Shown here one piece after another: positions 1 through 5,381 of a stretch of DNA of 5,381 bases. This DNA is from Deltaproteobacteria bacterium (GTDB lineage Bacteria; Desulfobacterota; DSM-4660; Desulfatiglandales; Desulfatiglandaceae), in the NCBI GenBank assembly GCA_003646995.1, contig QMLZ01000218.1, positions 1 through 5,381 on the forward strand, in the 5' to 3' direction. The notes beneath the pieces are model-generated. The model saw only the letters and a list, made by a program, of their open reading frames with translations, was not told the origin of the DNA and searched no databases. A program made the translations under genes and the position numbers. How positions within the stretch are numbered: the first letter of the stretch is position 1; every line of letters starts with the position of its first letter.

Positions 1-1368
1 GTAGTCATAGCTCAGCCATGCAATGAGGTCCGGTCGCAAATAATGCTCCAAGGAAACGTAGGTGTCACGAGCTTCTGAGCCCATCTCGTGGCCCATGATC
101 CTCTTGTAATAGGTATACCCGCTTTTGTATACGTGATGATTATACCAAAAGTTGGGATACCCGTTTATTACGTTGTCGGCATGTTCGATCACCAGGTTGG
201 TTCGGCCTGTTAAGAAAATATCCCCAAGCCTCATCCCTAGTACAAACCCATTTCTGCTGGGCAGAGATGCTGCCTCGTCCTCGCCGTAAAGCTGACCCCA
301 GATGTCCAATGTCTTCAGGACCCTGACGAAATTGTCTAGGTTATTAATGTGCAGTGTTGCATCAACACCTGCTATCTGGTCAGTGTCAAGGGACCCGCTG
401 ATGTTTTGGCCGCTCAGGAGCTTTAACCAGTCAGTAAAGCTGAGCTCACTTACTCCTTTTGGAGCGTTGTCCCCCTCGCCACCAAGGATAATGGTTCTCG
501 AAGCTCCCAATTCCAAGAATGGAAAAGGCTTAATATCTACCCTGAAGCCCATGAGTTCTGGTTTGGGGATATACCTGTTCCCCTCCAGCTTGGTGTAAAA
601 CCCCTGGAACTTAAACAGCCCCAGGTACTTGAAGATCCACGGGAGAACAACCGGACGGGGATTTGAAATCTTGATAAGGTCAAAGGGCCTTACGTTATCC
701 GTCAATATGAGGGCGCCGTGCCGCCCAGGACCCCACCACAGAGAGTCTCTCCCCACTTCAAGCTCGATATTCCACAGTTCCAGCTTTCCGTAACCTTCCA
801 GTAGACTGACCTTGTAGTCCTCTGAAGGGAATTCCCCTTTTGAGTAACGAAACTCGGGATTAAAATAAAAGGCGAGGTGTCTAAACAAGGCGGCGTGCGC
901 AGAAAAACCCGCCTTGAAGCTTGACCCATCGCAGAATTCCCTGCCCTTGTCGTATTCAAATGCGAAGTCCTCGGTGGAATGATAATAGGTGGCGTAGAGA
1001 TCCTCGAAAGGTTTTAAGTAAAAAGAGACCTTTGTGGTCCCTTCTATCTCTTGTATTTCGGCATTAAATTCCTTTCTCAGCCTTTGTACAAGTTCATGGG
1101 CGATTCTTGTTGCAGAGGCGCCAAGATGGTCTTTCTGCTTTTCAAGCGCGGACCGGGCCTCTATTGTAAGCCTGGCCATCTCCAGCCTGGTAAAGGGCTT
1201 TGCGGAGAAGATTGCACTTTGAACCAGTCCCAGAGAAACGAGCTTGTCTAATGCGTCATAGCTCCAATTGCCAAGAGGAACGTTTACCGACACGTCGGCG
1301 CTGCAAATTTCAGTTACCAGAAACAAAATGCACAAACAGAGAACATAAGCCGACCGCTTTGGCCTCAT
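1..1368 (-). CDS. Wzi-family capsule assembly outer-membrane protein (partial, C-terminus beyond window)
   Basis: An open frame runs leftward from the ATG at 1368 to the window edge: 456 residues with no stop. A signal peptide is visible: basic start MRPKR, a hydrophobic stretch at about residues 8-19, and a likely cut after CSA at residue 24. Residues 30-70 resemble one S-layer-homology-like motif (NWSYDALDKLVSLGLV, later PFTRLEMARL), and a charged helical stretch follows to about 108. From about 115 the protein alternates aromatic, amphipathic strands as in a beta-barrel. The most diagnostic segment is at residues 206-230, with SLWWGPGRHGALILTDN, matching the WWGPG-type signature of the Wzi family (Pfam Caps_assemb_Wzi). 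E. coli Wzi is an outer-membrane barrel that retains group 1 capsule at the surface, so a similar role is inferred here. The ATG has GGAGG five bases upstream. It is transcribed away from the export genes. Family confidence is high; the exact polymer is unknown. Confidence 0.88.
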   Translation of the reverse strand, partial: MRPKRSAYVLCLCILFLVTEICSADVSVNVPLGNWSYDALDKLVSLGLVQSAIFSAKPFTRLEMARLTIEARSALEKQKDHLGASATRIAHELVQRLRKEFNAEIQEIEGTTKVSFYLKPFEDLYATYYHSTEDFAFEYDKGREFCDGSSFKAGFSAHAALFRHLAFYFNPEFRYSKGEFPSEDYKVSLLEGYGKLELWNIELEVGRDSLWWGPGRHGALILTDNVRPFDLIKISNPRPVVLPWIFKYLGLFKFQGFYTKLEGNRYIPKPELMGFRVDIKPFPFLELGASRTIILGGEGDNAPKGVSELSFTDWLKLLSGQNISGSLDTDQIAGVDATLHINNLDNFVRVLKTLDIWGQLYGEDEAASLPSRNGFVLGMRLGDIFLTGRTNLVIEHADNVINGYPNFWYNHHVYKSGYTYYKRIMGHEMGSEARDTYVSLEHYLRPDLIAWLSYDY

Positions 1369-1373
1369 AAGAG

Positions 1374-1378
1374 CCTCC
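1374..1378 (-). promoter_or_regulatory. Ribosome-binding site of the Wzi-like gene
   Basis: On the minus strand this reads GGAGG, followed by CTCTT and then the ATG at 1368. The spacing of five bases is within the usual range. It supports this start over any internal methionine, as does the signal peptide that begins there. Confidence 0.8.
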
Positions 1379-1427
1379 ACACAGCACTTCCCTTACTTGT
1401 AAGAAGCCTTGGGGTTTCATGTTCTTA

Positions 1428-1470
1428 GCTTCAACGCTTGCTCCACTACTTGCACCGCCCCGTTGGAAGC
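1428..1470 (-). promoter_or_regulatory. Stem-loop at the predicted 5' end of the Wzi-like mRNA
   Basis: On the minus strand GCTTCCAACG (1470-1461) can pair with CGTTGAAGC (1436-1428). That gives nine base pairs with one bulged C at 1465 and a 24-base loop. The outer arm begins six bases after the -10 box (1477-1482), where transcription would be expected to start. The transcript would therefore begin with a hairpin. 5'-terminal stem-loops of this kind are known to stabilise some outer-membrane protein mRNAs, such as ompA. The pairing is read directly from the sequence; the function is inference. Confidence 0.45.
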
Positions 1471-1476
1471 GCGCAA

Positions 1477-1505
1477 ACTATACGATAAGGTTTTCTTTAT
1501 GTCAA
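1477..1505 (-). promoter_or_regulatory. Sigma-70-type promoter driving the Wzi-like gene
   Basis: On the minus strand a perfect -35 hexamer TTGACA lies at 1505-1500. A spacer of exactly 17 bases follows, then TATAGT at 1482-1477, five of six matches to TATAAT. Transcription should start near 1470, giving an untranslated leader of about 100 bases before the ATG at 1368. With both hexamers near consensus and ideal spacing, this is likely an efficient housekeeping promoter that does not depend on an activator. No operator palindrome overlaps it. Confidence 0.75.
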
Positions 1506-1813
1506 TGAGAGGAAAGGAGAAAACTTGAGTATTTTACTATGCTTCCCGGTCATCAAGCCGCGAATAAGGTTGACTTGGGCGTTGAATTTTTGCTAAGTTT
1601 AACCCGCTTCAATCATGGGGTGGCAGAGTTAAACATATCTAAGTCTAACCGAGCGAGATTGCCTATGTGCTTTTACAAACAGTGCATAGGTATTTCTTCG
1701 CCCATAAGTCGGCTGGGGCTTCTTGATTAATCGGAACTATCCTGGGTGTGAACTAATAGATGATTTAACTACTTTCTAGCCTTTGGGGAAATAGTCCTGG
1801 TGAAGGACGGGGA
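1506..1813. other. Divergent intergenic stretch without a convincing gene
   Basis: This AT-leaning stretch lies between the leftward Wzi-like promoter and the palindromes before the exporter. A 63-codon frame from 1539 to 1730 has no Shine-Dalgarno sequence next to its ATG and gives no recognisable protein, so it is not called as a gene. The stretch contains the repeated CTAAGTYTAACC boxes listed separately. It also contains a small potential hairpin at 1794-1808 (GTCCT paired with AGGAC around GGTGA). TTGACT at 1570-1575, 18 bases before TAAGTT at 1594-1599 with a TG two bases upstream of it, is a weak candidate rightward promoter. No RfaH ops element (GGCGGTAG) was found. Confidence 0.5.
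1593..1650. repeat. Short repeated boxes CTAAGTYTAACC with an inverted partner between them
   Basis: CTAAGTTTAACC at 1593-1604 recurs as CTAAGTCTAACC at 1639-1650, with 11 of 12 bases identical and an offset of 46 bases. Between them GTTAAAC at 1628-1634 is the exact reverse complement of GTTTAAC at 1597-1603. Related cores appear downstream, as ATTTAACT at 1763-1770 and ACTTAACC at 1839-1846. The set could be a cluster of regulator sites for the divergent genes. In AT-rich DNA such short matches can also arise by chance. Confidence 0.35.
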
Positions 1814-1831
1814 ACCAGAAAAATTTCTGGT
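1814..1831. promoter_or_regulatory. 18-base palindrome upstream of the exporter gene (possible operator or hairpin)
   Basis: ACCAGAAA at 1814-1821 and TTTCTGGT at 1824-1831 are perfect inverted arms around two A residues. As DNA this is a typical size for a dimeric regulator site. As RNA it could fold as seven base pairs closing an AAAT loop. It ends 16 bases before a -10-like TAAAAT (1848-1853) and covers the place where a -35 box would lie. That arrangement would suit an activator-dependent promoter or a repressor. The symmetry is seen; the role is inferred. Confidence 0.45.
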
Positions 1832-1847
1832 GCCTGTGACTTAACCT

Positions 1848-1853
1848 TAAAAT
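1848..1853 (+). promoter_or_regulatory. Candidate -10 box for the exporter operon
   Basis: TAAAAT matches five of six positions of TATAAT. The correctly spaced -35 position (1825-1830, TTCTGG) is poor and falls inside the 1814-1831 palindrome. If real, the promoter would start near 1860 and give a leader of about 85 bases containing the 1898-1928 stem-loop. The weak -35 would mean dependence on an activator. This is one of several weak candidates and is tentative. Confidence 0.25.
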
Positions 1854-1897
1854 ACTTGTAATTCTGAGTAAAAAGAGGAAAAAGTCTGTATTTTAAG

Positions 1898-1928
1898 TTG
1901 GTTACAGCAAATACTGGTCTGTAACCAA
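1898..1928 (+). promoter_or_regulatory. Perfect 10-bp inverted repeat just before the exporter ribosome-binding site
   Basis: TTGGTTACAG at 1898-1907 is exactly complementary to CTGTAACCAA at 1919-1928, around the 11-base spacer CAAATACTGGT. The arm centres are 21 bases apart, two helical turns, so as DNA both halves would face one side of the helix, as in a dimeric operator. As RNA it would be a ten-pair stem ending six bases before the GGAG at 1935. There it could affect ribosome access or bind a regulator. No T-run follows, so it is not a standard terminator. Confidence 0.55.
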
Positions 1929-1934
1929 AGAAGC

Positions 1935-1938
1935 GGAG
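1935..1938 (+). promoter_or_regulatory. Ribosome-binding site of the SLBB exporter gene
   Basis: GGAG sits seven bases before the ATG at 1946. The alternative in-frame starts, ATG 2042 and ATG 2045, have no Shine-Dalgarno-like sequence in front. This is the main reason for preferring the longer protein despite its unusually long charged segment before the hydrophobic signal core. Confidence 0.6.
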
Positions 1939-1945
1939 CAGTGCA

Positions 1946-4789
1946 ATGTTAAGAATACGAGGTGAGGCGGACTTCATCAGGGTACCTTCGGGAGTTGGGC
2001 GCTTTCACGGGGTTCTCAGGCACAAATCTAGTATAATAGTAATGATGATCTTTATATGCTGGATTTTGGTGGCCTATACCAACCTGATTCTAACCCCCGT
2101 ATGGGCGCAGCCAGAACGAATTGAACTGGGAAATGACTTGAGCGATCCATCTGCGATTTCGAAGCTATCTGTGGAGCAAAAGATTCAGCTCCTGAGGAGT
2201 CTCACACCCCAGCAAAAACGAAGCCTTTTGAACCGCATGCCAGACAGTGAAAAGAAGAAGTTTTTCGCTGGCTTAACAGAAACAGAAAAGGTTCGACTTT
2301 TCTCAGAATTAGATGAGACTACCAAAGAAAGTATATTTCCGATTCTGGGGGCTGGGGACCAGGAGATAATTTTTAGGTCCCTTAGCGACGAGGCAAGGAA
2401 AAGGATTTTTTTGAGCTTGACTGCTGAGCAACAGTCAATGCTCCTAAATAAATTCCCTTCTTTATCGCTTCTCCTGGAAACCGAGAAGAAGAAAGAGGTT
2501 AGGGTACCAAAACCCCGGGCAGCACAAGCTCGCTCGGGCCTCACTCCCATAGAGAAAATCCTTTCAGGGAAATTTCCCACGGAAATATCCCGCGAACTCC
2601 GTCTGTTTGGTTATAGCTTCTTTGATACTCAGGTATCCACCTTTGCACCGGTGACCAATGTGCCTGTAGGTGATACCTACGTGATCGGTCCCGGTGATAG
2701 TTTCACCATCCATCTCTGGGGAAAAGTGGAAAAGTCATATGATGTTACTGTGAACAGGGATGGTGCCATCTTTGTTCCTCGTGTTGGTTCGTTGACTGTT
2801 GGCGGTTTGAGTTTTGCTGAACTCAAACGGCTGCTGTACCGAAAGTTCAAGGAATTCTATCCAGAATTTGACATGAGTATAACCATGGCGCGGCTGCGTT
2901 CAATTCAGGTTTACATAGTAGGTGAGGCCAACCATCCCGGTACCTATTCGGTCAGTTCCCTGTCTACGGTAATCCCAGCCCTTTATGCCGCAGGTGGGCC
3001 GAGCAAGAGAGGCAGCCTTCGGCATATCAAGGTATATAGAAACGGAAAGCTTCTCACCACCATCGATCTTTATGATTTTTTCCTCTCGGGTCTCAAAAAG
3101 GGTGACGTGCGCCTATTTAATGAAGACACGATATTCATCCCCGTTATTGGTGCTGTTGTTGGGGTGGCGGGCAATGTAAGGCGGCCAGCCATTTACGAAT
3201 TAAAAGGGGGGGAAAGCATTCGGGATGTTTTGAACCTTGCAGGGGGACTTCTGCCTACGGGTTACCTGCAAAACGTAGTTGTTGAAAGAGTACAAAGGCA
3301 CCAGAGGCGAATCATCAAGAGCTTCAACCTTGACCCGGCTTTTAAGGGCACAGACAAGAACTTATTGATGCCGGTCAAGGATGGTGATGTGATCAAGGTT
3401 TATCCCATATTTAAGGGGTTGCGCAAGGTTGTTTATCTAGAAGGGCACGTCAAGTACCCGCGCGAGTATGAATACCATTCTGGCATGAGGCTTAGAGACA
3501 TTATTCATTCTTACGATGACCTTTTGCCTGAGCCTTATCTTCCGAGGGCCGAAATCATCAGGCTAGTGCCCCCGGATCTGCATCCAGAAATAATACAATT
3601 TGACCTGGGGGCATTGCTACGAGGGGAGGAGTCCCAAAACCTGGCTCTAGAAGAACTCGACCGCATTAGGATATATGGCCTTTCAGAAAAAGAAGATTTA
3701 CCCCATGTTACTATATATGGTCAGGTGCGGAAACCCGGTAAGTACAGGTTGTTAGAGGGAATGACAGTGCGCGATCTGATCTTTGAAGCGGGCAATTTTA
3801 CATCCAAAGCTTATCTGGACCTTGCTTCCCTATCCAGGATAAGACCTGGAAAGACAGAATCAGACACTGTCAAAATAAATTTTTCACCCCGCAAGGCTGT
3901 AGAGGGACTCCCCTCCCACAACCTCAAACTCATGCCCGATGATGTGGTTTTCATCCGTGAAATCCCTGAGTATACCCAGGCACTCGGCCGCACAGTAACT
4001 CTTGAAGGAGAGTTTGTATTTCCAGGTACGTACAGCTTCTCAAAAGGTGAGCGCCTGGCCTCTGTCATTCAAAGGGCAGGAGGCCTGACTGCAGAAGCAT
4101 ATCCTAAGGGAGCAGTCTATCAGCGGGAGTCAGTGAAGAAAGTTCAGCTCAAGCAGGTAAAAGAGTATATCCAGAAACTGGAAGCAGATATTTTTTCCCT
4201 TAGTAGCCAAGCTATGGAAACGGCAATTGGTAAAGAAGAGGCTGCGATTTTGCAGCAAACCCTGGCTACGAAGAAACAATTACTCGCTCGCTTAAAGGCC
4301 GCCAAGCCCACCGGGCGAATGGTAATAGATCTGGAGGAAGTGTTGGAACAGCCAGCTTCAAGATATAACTTTGAGCTAAGACCAGGTGACCACTTAATTA
4401 TTCCCAAGAGGCCCGATTACGTGAATGTTTTGGGAGAAGTCTATAATGCGACAGCGCTACTTGCTGAAGAGGACAAGACAGTAGGATATTACCTCAACAA
4501 GGTTGGAGGTATCACGGATGATGCTGACGAGGATCACATGTACCTTGTGAAGGCCAATGGTTCAGTATTAAGCAAGAGCCAGGAAAGTTTTATGAGCATG
4601 GCTACTTGGGACAGCGATAATCACCGATGGGTTATGGGCGGCTTTGAAGCCCTTGAAATGGAGCCTGGTGATACTCTTATAGTTCCCAGGAAAGTGGAGA
4701 AGTATCCCTGGTTGAGAGTGACCAAGGATATTACTCAGATCCTATATGAAATAGCAGTGGCGGCTGGGGTCTTAGTTGCTGCATTCTAA
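1946..4789 (+). CDS. Polysaccharide export protein with multiple SLBB domains (Wza/KpsD class, 947 residues)
   Basis: This is a secreted export-channel protein for capsule or exopolysaccharide, acting in the periplasm and outer membrane. A hydrophobic signal core lies at residues 29-50 with a likely cut after VWA at residue 54. No lipobox is seen, unlike lipoprotein Wza. Eight tandem 12-residue helical repeats fill residues 74-169, and a charged linker follows to about 215. A Poly_export domain spans about 239-316 (VIGPGDSFTIHLWGKV). SLBB units begin near residues 319, 402, 495, 587, 682 and 825, each with a G-x-V-x-x-P-like turn (for example YGQVRKPGKY), and several end in PGD-type motifs. 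The fifth is split by a charged coiled-coil insertion at 727-787. The C-terminus is a hydrophobic tail (ILYEIAVAAGVLVAAF) that could insert in the outer membrane, as the C-terminal helix of Wza does. It is far longer than Wza (about 380) or KpsD (about 560). It leads an apparent operon with the Wzz-type gene. Confidence 0.92.
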   Translation: MLRIRGEADFIRVPSGVGRFHGVLRHKSSIIVMMIFICWILVAYTNLILTPVWAQPERIELGNDLSDPSAISKLSVEQKIQLLRSLTPQQKRSLLNRMPDSEKKKFFAGLTETEKVRLFSELDETTKESIFPILGAGDQEIIFRSLSDEARKRIFLSLTAEQQSMLLNKFPSLSLLLETEKKKEVRVPKPRAAQARSGLTPIEKILSGKFPTEISRELRLFGYSFFDTQVSTFAPVTNVPVGDTYVIGPGDSFTIHLWGKVEKSYDVTVNRDGAIFVPRVGSLTVGGLSFAELKRLLYRKFKEFYPEFDMSITMARLRSIQVYIVGEANHPGTYSVSSLSTVIPALYAAGGPSKRGSLRHIKVYRNGKLLTTIDLYDFFLSGLKKGDVRLFNEDTIFIPVIGAVVGVAGNVRRPAIYELKGGESIRDVLNLAGGLLPTGYLQNVVVERVQRHQRRIIKSFNLDPAFKGTDKNLLMPVKDGDVIKVYPIFKGLRKVVYLEGHVKYPREYEYHSGMRLRDIIHSYDDLLPEPYLPRAEIIRLVPPDLHPEIIQFDLGALLRGEESQNLALEELDRIRIYGLSEKEDLPHVTIYGQVRKPGKYRLLEGMTVRDLIFEAGNFTSKAYLDLASLSRIRPGKTESDTVKINFSPRKAVEGLPSHNLKLMPDDVVFIREIPEYTQALGRTVTLEGEFVFPGTYSFSKGERLASVIQRAGGLTAEAYPKGAVYQRESVKKVQLKQVKEYIQKLEADIFSLSSQAMETAIGKEEAAILQQTLATKKQLLARLKAAKPTGRMVIDLEEVLEQPASRYNFELRPGDHLIIPKRPDYVNVLGEVYNATALLAEEDKTVGYYLNKVGGITDDADEDHMYLVKANGSVLSKSQESFMSMATWDSDNHRWVMGGFEALEMEPGDTLIVPRKVEKYPWLRVTKDITQILYEIAVAAGVLVAAF
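2165..2452 (+). repeat. Eight tandem 12-residue helical repeats in the exporter N-terminus
   Basis: Residues 74-169 divide without gaps into eight 12-residue units. Examples are LTPQQKRSLLNR (unit 2) and LTAEQQSMLLNK (unit 8), and a partial ninth begins at F170. The consensus is hydrophobic at position 1 (L or M), usually S, T or P at 2, polar and often acidic at 3-5, mostly K, R or Q at 6, and two large hydrophobic residues at 9-10. Each unit could form one short helix starting after an L-[STP] cap. The DNA copies are strongly diverged, so the repeat is held at protein level. The pattern recalls the stacked helices of the MgtE N domain. That resemblance is inference, not a homology claim. 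Confidence 0.8.
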
Positions 4790-4803
4790 AGGCAAAATAG
4801 GTC

Positions 4804-5381
4804 ATGAATAACGCCAACGTTCCAATGCCCTACAATGAATATCCAGAAGAGGAAATAAACCTCCTCGACCTTGTGCTGGTGCTTCTCAAGCGCAAGAAGC
4901 TGATCATCGGCATTGTGCTGGTGGCCATAGCCATCTCTGTCACATACAGCCTCCTTGCGCCACTCAAATTTACAGCCACCGCCCGCATATTGCCCCCTGA
5001 AGAGTCCGGCTCATCTCTTTCAGGTCTGGTTGGTAGCTCGGCCGGGCCATTGGGCGGACTGGCTGCAGGCATTTTGGGGCAAAAGACAGGGCCTGAGTTA
5101 TACAAGGGCATTCTTGAAAGCAGGACAGTAGCCGACAGGTTGATAAAAAAGTTTAACTTAAAGGACCTCTATGAGGCAAAGTATATAGAGGATGTTTATA
5201 AGAAACTTTCCAACCGCACAAAAATCGACATTTCCAGGAAAAGCGGGATAATAAGCATATCAGTTGAGGACGAAGACCCAAAGCGGGCTGCAGAAATGGC
5301 CAATGCCTATGTGGATGCCCTGGATCAGATAAACCGTAAGGTCCATATCAGTTCAGGTCACCGTAAACGGGTCTTTCTGGA
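4804..5381 (+). CDS. Wzz/KpsE-type polysaccharide co-polymerase, chain-length determinant (partial, C-terminus beyond window)
   Basis: The frame from ATG 4804 stays open for 192 codons to the window edge. The N-terminus carries the family signature: an acidic EEEINLLDLVLVLLKRK segment, a transmembrane helix at about residues 33-52, then FTATARILPPEE, as in Pfam Wzz. Residues 68-92 form a glycine/serine-rich hydrophobic loop. After it come LYKGILESRTVADRLIKKF and, at about 152-175, a VEDEDPKRAAEMANAYV segment characteristic of this family. These proteins oligomerise in the inner membrane with a large periplasmic domain. They set polymer length or bridge to the outer-membrane exporter, which fits the neighbour. 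The start lies 14 bases after the exporter stop, with AAAGG 11 bases upstream as a distant Shine-Dalgarno sequence, so translation is probably coupled. Full members usually end with a second membrane helix, and some add a BY-kinase; neither can be judged here. Confidence 0.9.
   Translation, partial: MNNANVPMPYNEYPEEEINLLDLVLVLLKRKKLIIGIVLVAIAISVTYSLLAPLKFTATARILPPEESGSSLSGLVGSSAGPLGGLAAGILGQKTGPELYKGILESRTVADRLIKKFNLKDLYEAKYIEDVYKKLSNRTKIDISRKSGIISISVEDEDPKRAAEMANAYVDALDQINRKVHISSGHRKRVFL

Noticed and set aside
1575..1594. Sigma-54-like promoter TTGGGC...TTGCT
   Set aside because: The GG and GC elements are two bases off the required spacing, so it cannot be a standard -24/-12 promoter.
1539..1730. 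63-codon plus-strand open frame in the intergenic region
   Set aside because: No Shine-Dalgarno sequence near the ATG, no recognisable motif, signal or membrane segment, and it overlaps the repeated boxes. A chance frame is more likely.
1790..1840. Cyclic-di-AMP or c-di-GMP riboswitch, suggested by GGACGGGGAACCA followed by a hairpin
   Set aside because: Only a short fragment resembles the ydaO-type core. The upstream and downstream conserved segments are missing, and the GEMM core is absent.
1369..1945. ops/JUMPstart element for RfaH, often found upstream of capsule operons
   Set aside because: The GGCGGTAG core was looked for in the intergenic region and not found.
1765..1977. 70-codon minus-strand open frame across the exporter start
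   Set aside because: It runs antisense through the palindromes and into the exporter start, and the protein is unrecognisable. It is explained by chance in AT-rich DNA.
4787..4803. Terminator between the exporter and the Wzz-type gene
   Set aside because: The gap is only 14 bases, with no stem and no T-run, so the genes are taken as one operon.

Overview
The window looks like a capsule or exopolysaccharide export locus of a Gram-negative bacterium. All three genes belong to envelope families that need an outer membrane. The large multi-SLBB exporter, the Wzi-family barrel and the mixed, moderate-GC codon use would suit a deltaproteobacterial (Thermodesulfobacteriota-type) or related genome. 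That taxonomic guess is inference only; there is no rRNA or other marker gene here.

Layout: (1) 1-1368, minus strand: a Wzi-type outer-membrane beta-barrel protein, complete at its N-terminus and cut off by the left edge of the window. (2) 1369-1945: a 577-base divergent intergenic region with no convincing gene. It holds a near-consensus sigma-70 promoter for the Wzi gene (TTGACA, 17 bases, TATAGT), a stem-loop placed exactly at the predicted 5' end of that transcript, an 18-base palindrome, a 10-bp perfect stem just before the ribosome-binding site of the rightward gene, and several short repeated boxes. (3) 1946-4789, plus strand: a 947-residue secreted polysaccharide export protein of the Wza/KpsD class with about six SLBB domains. 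It also carries eight uninterrupted 12-residue helical repeats near the N-terminus and a coiled-coil insertion near the C-terminus. (4) 4804-5381, plus strand: the start of a Wzz/KpsE-type inner-membrane polysaccharide co-polymerase, 14 bases downstream and cut by the right edge.

How they fit together: the Wzz-type protein in the inner membrane would control chain length or coordinate export. The SLBB protein would form the periplasmic and outer-membrane conduit. The divergent Wzi-like protein would hold or organise the polymer at the cell surface. The core machinery is of known type. The least routine features are the exact 12-residue repeat array in the exporter, which resembles the helical N domain of MgtE or FliG-like superhelices, and the structured divergent control region. 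No CRISPR array, RNA gene, insertion sequence or defence system was seen.
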